DNA from: Vogesella margarita
GTDB taxonomy: Bacteria; Pseudomonadota; Gammaproteobacteria; Burkholderiales; Chromobacteriaceae
DNA: 64,000 nucleotides
Assembly (NCBI RefSeq): GCF_028548475.1
Contig: NZ_JAQQLE010000004.1
Location: 1-64,000, forward strand
Direction of reading: 5' to 3'
The position numbers and the translations under genes were made by a program. Below, in pieces: positions 18,602 through 27,566 of the stretch (its first letter is position 1; every line of letters starts with the position of its first letter). Below the pieces are notes generated by a model. It did no database searches. It had not been told where the DNA came from and saw only the letters and a program-made list of their open reading frames with translations.

Positions 18602-19291
18602 TTAAAACGGCAGCAGTGACAGAAAGACTTTCTGCAGCCAGCCGGTGTCATTATACGCACGGCTGCGACCCTGGTTGATCTGCTCGATGCGGGCATCGGC
18701 CAGCCGCGTCGATTCGACGTTGTTGCCCTGCTTGATGTCGCGCGGATTGACCACGCCGGACAGGCGGATGAACTCGTGCTCGCCGTTGATCTTCATCTGC
18801 TTCTCGCCGCTGACCAGCAAGTTGCCGTTGGGATAAACGTCGATCACGGTGACGGTGATGGAGGCATTGAAGGAGCTGCTGTTGGTATTGCTGCTGGAGC
18901 CTTTCTCGCTGGCGGTGCCACTACCGCTCAGGCTGGCTCCGCCCAGTTTCTTCTCGATGGCACCAGGGAAGAACGGCAGCGACACGCCGGCATTGATGCC
19001 GCCATTGATCGCCGAATCGCGCTTGCCATCGCTCTCTTCCTTACTGCTGGAGCTGTTGTTTTCGCGAATGGTAACGGTCAGGATGTCGCCGACGCGCACC
19101 GGCACCTTGTCCTCGAACAGTGGCTGGTAACTGGCAGCCTGGAAAATGGAGCCGTCGGCCGGCAGCTGTGCCGGCTGCGGCTGCGGCCGCACCGCCATCG
19201 GCTGATGCGTGATCGGTGCCGTCTGTACCGCGCAAGCGGCCAGCAGCAATGCCGAACACAGCGGCAACACGAGATTCGGCAGGCGCTTCAT
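18602..19291 (-). CDS. flgH: Flagellar L-ring lipoprotein FlgH
   Basis: 229 residues. The lipoprotein signal peptide ends in the lipobox LLAAC with Cys20 as the lipidated residue. Typical FlgH stretches are SIFQAASYQPLFEDKVPVRVGDILTV, NGNLLVSGEKQMKING and IRLSGVVNPRDI. It assembles the L ring in the outer membrane, which confirms a Gram-negative envelope. A Ser/Asn-rich low-complexity stretch lies at ~110-130. It sits between flgG and flgI with short gaps. Confidence 0.96.
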   Translation of the reverse strand: MKRLPNLVLPLCSALLLAACAVQTAPITHQPMAVRPQPQPAQLPADGSIFQAASYQPLFEDKVPVRVGDILTVTIRENNSSSSKEESDGKRDSAINGGINAGVSLPFFPGAIEKKLGGASLSGSGTASEKGSSSNTNSSSFNASITVTVIDVYPNGNLLVSGEKQMKINGEHEFIRLSGVVNPRDIKQGNNVESTRLADARIEQINQGRSRAYNDTGWLQKVFLSLLPF

Positions 19292-19307
19292 GGACTACTC
19301 CTTAGAC

Positions 19308-20090
19308 TTAGAGCTGGGTCAGCTTCTGCAGCATTTCGTCTGCGGTCTTGATCGCACGCGAGTTGATCTCGTAGGAACGTTGCGCGGTGATCATGTTGAT
19401 CAGCTCTTCGGTCACGTTGACGTTGGAGCCCTCGACAAAACCCTGCGAAATGGTGCCGCGACCATCGAGGCCGGGCTGGCCCTCGATCGGATCGCCGGAG
19501 GCGCCGGTCGCCAGATACAGGTTGCCGCCGATGCTCTCCAGCCCTTGCGGATTGATGAAGGTGGCGGTGTTGATCTGGAACGAACCGGTAGCGGTCGTCG
19601 CCCCGGCATCGAAATACTCCAGCAGACCTTCCGGCGACAGCGTGATCTTGGTAGCGGTCGCCGGGATGGTGATCGCCGGGTCCAGTGCGAGGCCCGCGGC
19701 ATTGACCACCAGGCCTTCGTTGTTGCGCTTGAACTCGCCGTTGCGGGTGTAGGCGATGGTGCCGTCGGTCTGCTGGATACGGAAGAAACCGTCGCCGGAG
19801 ATCGCCATGTCCAGCGACTGCTCGGTGCGGATCATCTCGCCCTGGGTGTGCACCCGCGCGGTGGCCACCGGCGCGGCACCGGTGCCGGCGTGCAGGCCGG
19901 TCGGCAGCACGTTGCCGTTCGACAGCTGGGCACCGGGCTGGCGCAGGGTCTGGTAGTACAGGTCTTCAAAAATGGCATTGGAGCGCTTGAAGCCCTTGGT
20001 GTTCACGTTGGCAAGGTTGTTGGAGACCACGTCCAGCTTGAACTGGCTGGCATCCATACCGGTCTTGGCCACATACAAGGCACGAATCAT
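19308..20090 (-). CDS. flgG: Flagellar distal rod protein FlgG
   Basis: 260 residues, the standard size. The start MIRALYVAKTGMDASQFKLDVVSNNLANVNT is the rod-protein signature and the end NVNVTEELINMITAQRSYEINSRAIKTADEML is the matching D0 helix. FlgG forms the distal rod that passes through the P and L rings. It shares the operon with flgF (23 bases upstream). Confidence 0.97.
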   Translation of the reverse strand: MIRALYVAKTGMDASQFKLDVVSNNLANVNTKGFKRSNAIFEDLYYQTLRQPGAQLSNGNVLPTGLHAGTGAAPVATARVHTQGEMIRTEQSLDMAISGDGFFRIQQTDGTIAYTRNGEFKRNNEGLVVNAAGLALDPAITIPATATKITLSPEGLLEYFDAGATTATGSFQINTATFINPQGLESIGGNLYLATGASGDPIEGQPGLDGRGTISQGFVEGSNVNVTEELINMITAQRSYEINSRAIKTADEMLQKLTQL

Positions 20091-20113
20091 ATTGTTATCC
20101 TGTTATCGCTTCG

Positions 20114-20857
20114 TTAGCCGTTAATCGACAGCAATTCTGTCGCCTGGCGGGCATTCTGCTCCGCCGTCTGCATCAGCTTGATATTGAGATCGTAATGGCG
20201 GGAGTGGCTGATCATTTGCACCAGACTCTCGACCGCATTGACGTTGCTGGCCTCCAGGAAGCCGCTTTTCAGCTGCACGTTGGCCGCAGCCGGCGCGTCC
20301 TGGCCGTCGTGCTGGCGGAACAGGCCGTCATCGCCCTTGTACACAGCCCGATCGCCCGGATTGACCAGCTTGATGCGGCCCAGCACCTGAACGGTACGGT
20401 CGGCGCCTGCACTGGGAGTGGCAGACACGGTGCCGTCGATGCCAAGGGTGATCCGCGAGCCCGGCGGTACCACGATCTGGCCGCCCTCACCCTGGATCGC
20501 CAAGCCGGAACGGGTACGCATCACGCCTTCGGTATCGACGATGTAGCCACCGTCGCGAGTGTAGGCCTCGCCGCCACCCGGCGCCTCTACCGCAAAGAAG
20601 CCCGGCGTCGCCAGCGCAAAATCGCTTTCGTTGCCGGTCTGCTGCAGCGAACCCTGACTCATGTCGTGACCGACGGTATTGTCGACCTGGTAGGTGCGCG
20701 TCGGTGCACCGTCGCCAACCACGCGCAGCGCCCGGAAAGACGCCAGATCGGCCTTGAAGCCGTTGGTATGGATGTTGGCAAGGTTGTTGGACGTGGTCGC
20801 CTGCTGCCATGCGACCTGCTTCGCCCCGTTCATTGCCAGATACAGCACCTTATCCAT
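20114..20857 (-). CDS. flgF: Flagellar proximal rod protein FlgF
   Basis: 247 residues. The N-terminus MDKVLYLAMNGAKQVAWQQATTSNNLANIHTNGF and the C-terminus NVNAVESLVQMISHSRHYDLNIKLMQTAEQN are the family axial helices. FlgF is a proximal rod subunit exported through the flagellar apparatus. It lies between flgE and flgG in the conserved order. Confidence 0.97.
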   Translation of the reverse strand: MDKVLYLAMNGAKQVAWQQATTSNNLANIHTNGFKADLASFRALRVVGDGAPTRTYQVDNTVGHDMSQGSLQQTGNESDFALATPGFFAVEAPGGGEAYTRDGGYIVDTEGVMRTRSGLAIQGEGGQIVVPPGSRITLGIDGTVSATPSAGADRTVQVLGRIKLVNPGDRAVYKGDDGLFRQHDGQDAPAAANVQLKSGFLEASNVNAVESLVQMISHSRHYDLNIKLMQTAEQNARQATELLSING

Positions 20858-20893
20858 GAATCCGTCTCTCCGCGCTTAGCATTTCAACCCGCA

Positions 20894-22189
20894 TTAACGC
20901 AGGTTGAGCAGGGTCTGCATGATAGTGTCTTGGGTCTTGATTGTCTGCGCGTTGGCCTGATAAAAACGTTGCGCCACAATCATGTTCACCAGCTCGGCAG
21001 TGGTATCGACGTTGGACTCCTCCAGTGCCGACGACTTGATAGAGCCCATGCCGCCAGCGTTGGGATCAGCCATGCTGCGGGCACCGGCGTCGCTGGTATA
21101 CAGCCAGCGGTTACCGCCATTTGGCGTCAGGCCCTGGATGTTGGCGAAGTTGTACAGTGTGAGCTGACCGATCGGCTCGGTAATGCCGTTGGTGTATTTG
21201 GCATAGATCACCCCGGTAGAGTCGGCACTAACACCGGTAAACTTGCCAGCCGCATAGCCACCAACCACTTGACTGGCGACGCTGAAGTCACCGCTGAACT
21301 GGGTGCTGCCGGTAAAGTCGATATCGAACTGTGGATGGGCGCTGGCGGCACTGGTATCGGCGGCAATTGTAATGGTGTTGTCCGACCACGCAGTCAGCTG
21401 ACCGGCTTGGTCAAACTTGACCTGGGTCGGCGCGCCAGCCACCAGGGTGCCGTCTACGGCGTGATACACGTCCCAGTTGTTCACATCCAGAGTCGACGGC
21501 GGCACGGTGGCCGGGACCACTGGATCGATGGTCGGGGCACGACGGGCAAAGTACACCGACACGGTATGCACGTTGCCGTAGTTATCGTAGAACTTGGCGC
21601 CGCTGGTATAGGAGTAGGTCGTCGCGTCCAGCGAGTCGAACGGCTTGACCGCCGGATCTATTACCTTGGCACTGCCATCCAGGTTGAAGCTCCAGTCGAT
21701 GCCGCGCTCGCCCACTGCACCAGTTGCCTTGGCAATGCCGCTGTTGATGGTGGACACCTGCAGCGGCTGTTCGGCACCGGTCTTCACGCCGTTGACCATG
21801 CGATAGCCGTTCAGGTAGTAGCCGTTGTTGACGATATAGCCTTCCTTGTCCAGCTTGAATTCGCCGTTGCGGGAAAACGCCTCGATGCCGCCATTAGGCG
21901 TATTGTCGCTGGTTACCCGGAAAAAGCCGTTGCCGGAAATCGCCATGTCCAACGGATTATTTGTGCTGGTGATATTGCCTTGCTGAAACTGCTGCGAGAC
22001 GGCTACGGTCTGTACGCCTATGCCAGACTGGGTATTTACAGTCGCAGCCAGTGTACTGGCATACAAATCACTAAATTCCGTGCGCGAGCTTTTAAAGCCA
22101 ATGGTGCTGCTATTGGCAATGTTATTACCGATGACATCCAATTGCTTGGACGCCGCATTCAAACCACTCAAACCTTGCTGGAAACCCAT
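20894..22189 (-). CDS. flgE: Flagellar hook protein FlgE
   Basis: 431 residues. The N-terminus MGFQQGLSGLNAASKQLDVIGNNIANSSTIGFKSSRTEFSD and the C-terminus SNVDTTAELVNMIVAQRFYQANAQTIKTQD are the D0/D1 parts; the middle is variable and rich in Asn, Thr and Val. It polymerises into the hook on the FlgD scaffold, whose gene lies 32 bases upstream. The length is ordinary for betaproteobacterial FlgE. Confidence 0.97.
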   Translation of the reverse strand: MGFQQGLSGLNAASKQLDVIGNNIANSSTIGFKSSRTEFSDLYASTLAATVNTQSGIGVQTVAVSQQFQQGNITSTNNPLDMAISGNGFFRVTSDNTPNGGIEAFSRNGEFKLDKEGYIVNNGYYLNGYRMVNGVKTGAEQPLQVSTINSGIAKATGAVGERGIDWSFNLDGSAKVIDPAVKPFDSLDATTYSYTSGAKFYDNYGNVHTVSVYFARRAPTIDPVVPATVPPSTLDVNNWDVYHAVDGTLVAGAPTQVKFDQAGQLTAWSDNTITIAADTSAASAHPQFDIDFTGSTQFSGDFSVASQVVGGYAAGKFTGVSADSTGVIYAKYTNGITEPIGQLTLYNFANIQGLTPNGGNRWLYTSDAGARSMADPNAGGMGSIKSSALEESNVDTTAELVNMIVAQRFYQANAQTIKTQDTIMQTLLNLR

Positions 22190-22221
22190 GTTCTATCCCC
22201 CGAATGCCTAACCGGAATGTC

Positions 22222-22887
22222 TTAGATAAGTTGCGTCACGTCGCTCATCGACATCCGCTTGCCGTTTTCCAGCACCAATGAAGAAACGCCCTTGTCGATC
22301 GCCACACTGCTGATCTTGACAGGGTTCAGGATCTTGGCGTCCACCGCCACCGAACCGTTTACCGCCTTGATCGAGACCGAGTACTGGCCGTCCGGCTGCT
22401 GCACACCGGCCTCGTTCTTGCCGTCCCAGCCGAACGTCATTTGGCCGGCCGTCTGCGCGCCAAGCTTGATCTCGTTGACCACCACGCCGGCGGCGTTCTT
22501 GATGGTGAGCACCGCGTCGCTGGCCGACTGCGGGAAATCCACCACCGCCTTGGCCGCGCCGCCACTGAGGTTGACTTCGTTGCCCGGGATCAGCGCGTAG
22601 CGGCCGATCATCAGCGTTGCCAGCAGCGACTGGCTGGCGGACTGGTTGTCCGACAGCGCCTTGATCGACTGGTTGACGCTTTCCAGACCGCTGACGGTGC
22701 TGATCTGCGCCATCTGGCTGGTCATCTGCGCGTTGTCCATCGGGTTCGACGGGTCCTGGGTTTTCAACTGCGTGGTCAGCAGCTTCAGGAAGCGGTTCTG
22801 GATGTCTTCGGCATTACTGGCCGCCTTGTTGCTGGCGACGTTGAACGACTCGTAGTCGATGCCGGTGGCGCTATTTACGGTTGCCAT
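22222..22887 (-). CDS. flgD: Flagellar hook scaffold (cap) protein FlgD
   Basis: 221 residues. The N-terminal NRFLKLLTTQLKTQDPSNPMDNAQMTSQMAQISTVSGLE is the conserved FlgD core. The C-terminal part holds the tudor/FnIII-like domains (TFGWDGKNEAGVQQPDGQYSV). It caps the growing hook and is absent from the finished flagellum. It lies 16 bases after flgC. Confidence 0.96.
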   Translation of the reverse strand: MATVNSATGIDYESFNVASNKAASNAEDIQNRFLKLLTTQLKTQDPSNPMDNAQMTSQMAQISTVSGLESVNQSIKALSDNQSASQSLLATLMIGRYALIPGNEVNLSGGAAKAVVDFPQSASDAVLTIKNAAGVVVNEIKLGAQTAGQMTFGWDGKNEAGVQQPDGQYSVSIKAVNGSVAVDAKILNPVKISSVAIDKGVSSLVLENGKRMSMSDVTQLI

Positions 22888-22903
22888 GCGAGACCTCTAA
22901 CGG

Positions 22904-23314
22904 TTACTGGCCAAGCTGCAAGGTTTTTTGCAGCAGGGTCTTTGCGGTATTCATTACTTCGACGCTGGTCTGGTAGGAGCGCGAAGCGGAAATCATGTCG
23001 GCCATTTCTTCCACCGGATTGACGTTGGGCATCTTGATGTAGCCGCGCTCGTCGGCCAGCGGGTGGCCCGGTTCGTACTTGAGGCGGAACGGCGAGGTAT
23101 CCTCGACGATGGAGGTCACCCGCACCCCGGCCACCTGCGGCATGTCGACGGTCACCGGCGTGGCGGTGAACACGGCGTGACGGCCGCGGAACGGCTCGCC
23201 GGTGGAACTGGTCGCGCTTTCCGCGTTGGCGATATTGCTGGCCACCAGGTTCAGACGCATCGACTGTGCCGTCAGCGCCGAGCCGGCAATATTGAAGACA
23301 TTAGACAGCGACAT
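22904..23314 (-). CDS. flgC: Flagellar proximal rod protein FlgC
   Basis: 136 residues. The N-terminus has SALTAQSMRLNLVASNIANAES and the C-terminus has PNVNPVEEMADMISASRSYQTSVEVMNTAKTL, the standard FlgC helices. It is a proximal rod subunit. It starts 2 bases after the flgB stop, so the two are almost certainly translated from one transcript. Confidence 0.97.
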   Translation of the reverse strand: MSLSNVFNIAGSALTAQSMRLNLVASNIANAESATSSTGEPFRGRHAVFTATPVTVDMPQVAGVRVTSIVEDTSPFRLKYEPGHPLADERGYIKMPNVNPVEEMADMISASRSYQTSVEVMNTAKTLLQKTLQLGQ

Positions 23315-23316
23315 GG

Positions 23317-23727
23317 TTATTGCCCACCCTTGATTGCGTCCATCAGCCCGCTGATTCTCCGGTTGAGGAAGGTCAGCGTGGACTGGTATTTCATCGCGTT
23401 GTCGGTAAACGCGGCGCGCTCGACATCCATGTCGACGGTGTTACCGTCAAGGCTGGGCTGTACCGCGCTGCGATACTGCAGACCGCCATCAGTAGCGCTG
23501 GCGTGGCCCTGGGCCGCCAGATGGCGCTCGTTGCTGGTAGTCAGCGCCAGGCCACTTTGCGATGCGCGCAGCTGGCCTTGCAACGCCTTGCCGAAATCGA
23601 AATCCACCGCCTTGTAGCCAGGCGTGTCCGCGTTGGCGATGTTGCTGGCAATCACTTCCGCCTTCTTGGCTCGCAGGCCCAGAGACTGCTGGAAGAAATT
23701 GAGGTGATCGGAAATCTTGTCGAGCAT
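23317..23727 (-). CDS. flgB: Flagellar proximal rod protein FlgB
   Basis: 136 residues with the FlgB opening [30 protein letters not shown] (here [13 protein letters not shown]) and the C-terminal helix [19 protein letters not shown]. It is the first gene of the flgBCDEFGHI operon and carries the sigma-54 type promoter at 23759-23774 in front of it. flgA and flgM, often adjacent, are not found in this window. Confidence 0.96.
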   Translation of the reverse strand: [136 protein letters not shown]

Positions 23728-23758
23728 GGTCGGTCGTCCATTAAGTTGGCATTACCCA

Positions 23759-23774
23759 AGCATGAACTGTGCCA
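23759..23774 (-). promoter_or_regulatory. Sigma-54 promoter for the flgBCDEFGHI operon
   Basis: The minus strand reads TGGCACAGTTCATGCT. TGGCAC and TGC with correct -24/-12 spacing are a near-consensus sigma-54 promoter. The ATG of flgB lies 32 bases further on. This implies an NtrC-type activator such as FleQ/FlrC, encoded elsewhere. Confidence 0.85.
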
Positions 23775-23933
23775 AGCAAAAAAACCCCGCCAGCGCTCAA
23801 GTTTTGCCGGCATCAGCCGAAATTCCCAGCCAGGCAGGGCCTGCCGGCAACGGCAAGGCGGCAAGATTTGCCGCCGCACAGCGGAAACGGCAACGCCACC
23901 GGCAAGGGTGGCGTTGGCACTGGCAAGGCGGCC

Positions 23934-23947
23934 AGGGTTGGCCGCAA
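23934..23947 (-). repeat. Dispersed 15-base repeat, single copy
   Basis: AGGGTTGGCCGCAA on the plus strand, just past the stop of the OsmC-like gene. Confidence 0.75.
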
Positions 23948-23960
23948 TCGGTCAGCAGGC

Positions 23961-24380
23961 TCAGTCGTCGCTGCGGATCTCGAAATCGTGCGTGATGTCG
24001 GCGGTCTTGCCGAGCATGATCGAGGCGGAGCAGTATTTCTCCGCCGACAGCTTGATGGCGCGCTCCACCACGTCCGCCTTCAGCTCGCGGCCGACCACCA
24101 CGAAGTGGAAGTGGATCTTGGTGAACACTTTCGGATCGCTGTCGGCGCGCTCGGCGTCCATCTCCACCCAGCAGTCGCGCACGTCCTGGCGCGACTTCTT
24201 CAGGATGTTCAGCACGTCATAGCTGGTGCAGCCGGCGGTGCCCAGCAGCAGCAATTCCATCGGTCGCGGGCCGAGGTTGCGGCCGCCGCCTTCCGGCGCG
24301 CCGTCCATCACCACCGCATGGCCGCTGCCGGTTTCGCCCATGAAACACACGCCGTCCACCCACTTCAGTCTTGCTTTCAT
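23961..24380 (-). CDS. OsmC family protein
   Basis: 139 residues. The family pattern is clear: a short beta start, [30 protein letters not shown] with the first redox Cys, and [11 protein letters not shown] with the second Cys. OsmC/Ohr proteins reduce peroxides with this Cys pair. This sequence resembles the YhfA-like subgroup, whose physiological substrate is unclear. The gene is divergent from tsaD with about 100 bases between them. It lies downstream of nothing on its strand, so it is probably a single unit. Confidence 0.88.
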   Translation of the reverse strand: MKARLKWVDGVCFMGETGSGHAVVMDGAPEGGGRNLGPRPMELLLLGTAGCTSYDVLNILKKSRQDVRDCWVEMDAERADSDPKVFTKIHFHFVVVGRELKADVVERAIKLSAEKYCSASIMLGKTADITHDFEIRSDD

Positions 24381-24484
24381 CTTGCTTCCCCCAGGATTCG
24401 GACCGCAAGCGTATCACTGCCGATTTGGGCGAACAAAGAATCACCGGTAAAATGGAAAGATTGTTTAGTTTTGAAGCCACTCAC

Positions 24485-25510
24485 ATGCTCGTATTGGGAA
24501 TTGAATCGTCTTGCGACGAAACCGGCGTCGCGCTGTACGACACCGAACGCGGCCTGATTGCCGACCAGCTGCACTCGCAGATGGCGATGCACGCCGAATA
24601 CGGCGGCGTGGTGCCGGAGCTGGCCAGCCGCGACCACATCCGCCGCGTCACGCCGCTGACCCGCGCCTGCCTTGCCGAAGCCGGCAAGACGCTGCAGGAC
24701 ATCGACGCCATCGCCTACACCGAAGGCCCGGGTCTCGGCGGCGCGCTGCTGGTCGGCGCGAGCTTTGCCAACGCGCTGGCGGTGGGGCTGAACATCCCGG
24801 TGATCGGCGTGCACCATCTCGAAGGCCACCTGCTGTCGCCGCTACTGGCCGAGCCGCGCCCGGCATTCCCGTTCCTGGCGCTGCTGGTCTCCGGCGGCCA
24901 CACGCAGATCATGGCGGTGCGTGGCGTCGGCGATTACGAGATCCTCGGCGAAACTGTGGACGATGCCGCTGGCGAAGCCTTCGACAAGACCGCCAAGCTG
25001 CTCGGCCTGCCCTATCCCGGCGGCCCGCTGCTGTCGAAACTGGCGGGAGAAGGCGACCCGGAACGCTTCACCCTGCCGCGACCGATGCTGCACAGCGACA
25101 ACCTCGACATGAGCTTCTCCGGCCTGAAAACCGCCGTGCTGATGCTGAAGAAACAGGTCGAAGCCGAATACGGCAGCATCGACGAACAAACCCGCAAGGA
25201 CATCTGCCGCGCCTTCCAGGAGGCCATCGTCGACGTACTAGTCAGCAAGTGCGTGAAGGCGCTGAAACAGTACGGCCTGCAGCGCATCGTGGTCGCCGGC
25301 GGCGTCGGCGCCAACAAGCAGCTGCGCGCGGCGCTGGATGCCGCCGCGGCCAAACGCCGCTTCGGCGTGTTCTACCCGCCGCTGAAGCTGTGCACCGACA
25401 ACGGTGCGATGATCGCCTTCGCCGGTGCCATGCGCCTGCAGTACGCGCGCAGCGCCGGCAGTTTTACCGTGAAGCCGCGCTGGGACCTGTCCACCCTGCC
25501 CAAGGCCTGA
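24485..25510 (+). CDS. tsaD: tRNA N6-threonylcarbamoyladenosine synthase subunit TsaD
   Basis: 341 residues, the usual size. TsaD (with TsaB and TsaE) transfers threonylcarbamoyl to A37 of ANN-decoding tRNAs and is essential in most bacteria. The start [19 protein letters not shown] is diagnostic. Metal-binding His residues are in [11 protein letters not shown], and the ATPase-fold segments [11 protein letters not shown] and [11 protein letters not shown] follow. The ATG at 24485 is set by homology; no strong ribosome site is visible. rpsU, a frequent neighbour, is not seen. Confidence 0.97.
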   Translation: MLVLGIESSCDETGVALYDTERGLIADQLHSQMAMHAEYGGVVPELASRDHIRRVTPLTRACLAEAGKTLQDIDAIAYTEGPGLGGALLVGASFANALAVGLNIPVIGVHHLEGHLLSPLLAEPRPAFPFLALLVSGGHTQIMAVRGVGDYEILGETVDDAAGEAFDKTAKLLGLPYPGGPLLSKLAGEGDPERFTLPRPMLHSDNLDMSFSGLKTAVLMLKKQVEAEYGSIDEQTRKDICRAFQEAIVDVLVSKCVKALKQYGLQRIVVAGGVGANKQLRAALDAAAAKRRFGVFYPPLKLCTDNGAMIAFAGAMRLQYARSAGSFTVKPRWDLSTLPKA

Positions 25511-25519
25511 CCCTCATCC

Positions 25520-25543
25520 GCCGGCCGCCATGCGGCGGCCGGC
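25520..25543. other. Perfect hairpin between tsaD and yheS
   Basis: GCCGGCCGCC and GGCGGCCGGC form a 10-bp perfect stem around ATGC. There is no T-tract, so it may be a weak terminator or an mRNA-stabilising structure ahead of yheS. Confidence 0.6.
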
Positions 25544-25557
25544 CAAACCGAATCGCC

Positions 25558-27459
25558 ATGATCCAGCTAAAAAACCTCACCCTGCGCCGCGGCCTGAAAG
25601 AACTGCTCGTTGCGGCCAACCTCACCATCAACCCCGGAAACAAGGTCGGCATGACCGGCGCCAACGGCGCCGGCAAATCCAGCGTGTTCGCGCTGCTGAA
25701 GGGCGAACTGCACGCCGAAAGCGGCGAAGTGCTGCTGCCGCCGCACTGGACCATGGCGCACGTGGCGCAGGAAACCCCGGCGCTGGCGCAATCGGCACTC
25801 GATTTCGTGCTCGACGGCGACGCCGAGCTGCGCCGCCTGCAGCAAGACTTGGCCGCAGCCGAAGCCAGCGGCGACGGCAACGCCATCGGCAGCCTGCACG
25901 CCGAGCTGGACCGCATCGATGGCTACTCCGCCGCCGCCCGCGCCGGCAAGCTGCTGGCCGGCCTCGGCTTCCCCGTCGAACACCAGGGCCGTGCGGTGTC
26001 CACCTTCTCCGGCGGCTGGCGCATGCGTCTGAACCTCGCGCAGGCGCTGATGTGCCGCTCCGACCTGCTACTCTTGGACGAACCGACCAACCACCTGGAC
26101 CTGGAAACGGTGCTGTGGCTGGAAGACTGGCTGAAGGCCTACGAGGGCACGCTGATCGTGATCTCGCACGACCGCGACTTCCTCGACAGTGTGGTGACGC
26201 ACATCGTCGACGTGTCGCAGCAGAAGCTCACCCTCTACACCGGCAACTACAGCCAGTTCGAGGTGATGCGCGCCGAGAAGCTCGCGCTACAGCAGGGCAA
26301 CTACGAGAAGCAGCAGCGCCAGGTCGCCCACCTGGAATCGTTCATCACCCGTTTCAAGGCCAAGGCCAGCAAGGCACGCCAGGCGCAAAGCCGTATCAAG
26401 GCGCTGGAAAAGCTGGAGCGCATCGCGCCGGCACACGTCGATTCGCCGTTCGATTTCCACTTCGACACCCCGGACAACCTGCCCAACCCGCTACTGAAGC
26501 TGGAGCGCGCCGATGTCGGCTACGGCGACACCCCCATCCTGCGCCAGCTGTCGCTGTCGGTAGAGTCCGGCAGCCGCATCGGCCTGCTCGGCGTCAACGG
26601 CGCCGGCAAGTCGACGCTGGTGAAGCTGCTGGCAGGCGAGCTCAAGCCGCTGGCCGGCGAGGTGATCGGCGCCAAGATGCTGCGCATCGGCTACTTCACC
26701 CAGCACCAGCTCGACACCCTGCGCTCCGACGAAACACCGCTGTGGCACATGCAGAAGCTGGCGCCGCAGGCGCGCGAGCTGGAGCTGCGCAGCTTCCTCG
26801 GCGGCTTCAACTTCCGCGGCGACACCGTCAACAACCTGGTCGGGCCGATGTCCGGTGGCGAAAAGGCGCGTCTGGCGCTGGCGCTGCTGGTGTGGCAAAA
26901 ACCGAACCTGCTGCTGCTGGACGAACCGACCAACCACCTCGACCTCGACATGCGCCACGCGCTGATGCTGGCGCTGCAGGACTTCGGTGGCGCGCTGATC
27001 GTGGTGTCGCACGACCGCTCGCTGCTGGAATCGACCACCGACGCGTTCTGGCTGGTGGCCGGCGGCAAGGTGCAGCCCTTTGACGGCGACCTGGAGGACT
27101 ACCGCCAGTGGCGGCTGCAACAGCAGGCCGACAACGGAAAGGCGCCGGGCAGCGCCGCCAGCGACGGCGTCAACCGTAAGGAACAGAAGCGGCTGGAGGC
27201 CGACGCCCGCAACAAGCTGGCCGCGCAGCGCAAGCCACTGCAGAACAAGCAGAACAAGCTGGACAAGGACATGGCCACGCTTAACGCCGAAAAGGCCGAG
27301 CTGGACGCCTTCCTGCTGCTGGAAGATGCCTACCAGGAGCACAACAAGGCACGGCTGGCCGCTTCGCTGAAACGCCAGGGCGAACTCACCGCCCAGCTGG
27401 ACGAGATGGAAATGGCGTGGCTGGAACTGCAGGAGGCGATGGAGGCACTGGAGGGCTGA
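25558..27459 (+). CDS. yheS: ABC-F family ribosome-associated ATPase YheS
   Basis: 633 residues without membrane segments: two ABC ATPase domains in tandem. The first has Walker A GANGAGKSS and Walker B LLLLDEPTNHLDLET; the second has GVNGAGKST, signature MSGGEKARLAL and LLLLDEPTNHLDLDM. An interdomain linker (~230-290) rich in Lys/Gln and a C-terminal coiled coil (~530-630) are as in YheS. ABC-F proteins act on ribosomes to relieve stalling. The start ATG 25558 fits the family N-terminus MIQLKNLTLRRG. It is downstream of tsaD by 47 bases. A partial copy of the dispersed repeat (25610-25622) lies at codons ~18-22. Confidence 0.92.
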   Translation: MIQLKNLTLRRGLKELLVAANLTINPGNKVGMTGANGAGKSSVFALLKGELHAESGEVLLPPHWTMAHVAQETPALAQSALDFVLDGDAELRRLQQDLAAAEASGDGNAIGSLHAELDRIDGYSAAARAGKLLAGLGFPVEHQGRAVSTFSGGWRMRLNLAQALMCRSDLLLLDEPTNHLDLETVLWLEDWLKAYEGTLIVISHDRDFLDSVVTHIVDVSQQKLTLYTGNYSQFEVMRAEKLALQQGNYEKQQRQVAHLESFITRFKAKASKARQAQSRIKALEKLERIAPAHVDSPFDFHFDTPDNLPNPLLKLERADVGYGDTPILRQLSLSVESGSRIGLLGVNGAGKSTLVKLLAGELKPLAGEVIGAKMLRIGYFTQHQLDTLRSDETPLWHMQKLAPQARELELRSFLGGFNFRGDTVNNLVGPMSGGEKARLALALLVWQKPNLLLLDEPTNHLDLDMRHALMLALQDFGGALIVVSHDRSLLESTTDAFWLVAGGKVQPFDGDLEDYRQWRLQQQADNGKAPGSAASDGVNRKEQKRLEADARNKLAAQRKPLQNKQNKLDKDMATLNAEKAELDAFLLLEDAYQEHNKARLAASLKRQGELTAQLDEMEMAWLELQEAMEALEG

Positions 27460-27566
27460 ACCGCCGGCGCTGCTTTGCGACGCCGGTCAGGCCACCGGCG
27501 CAAAACGGCTTGCCGCCGGCGCGAAGCAGCCCCTACTATCATTGCCAGTTATCGAAACCCGCGGTC

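Noticed and set aside
24511-27459. 982-codon plus-strand frame beginning inside tsaD
   Set aside because: Only its 3' part, from 25558, is a gene (yheS). The first part is an out-of-frame read of tsaD rich in Arg and Pro.
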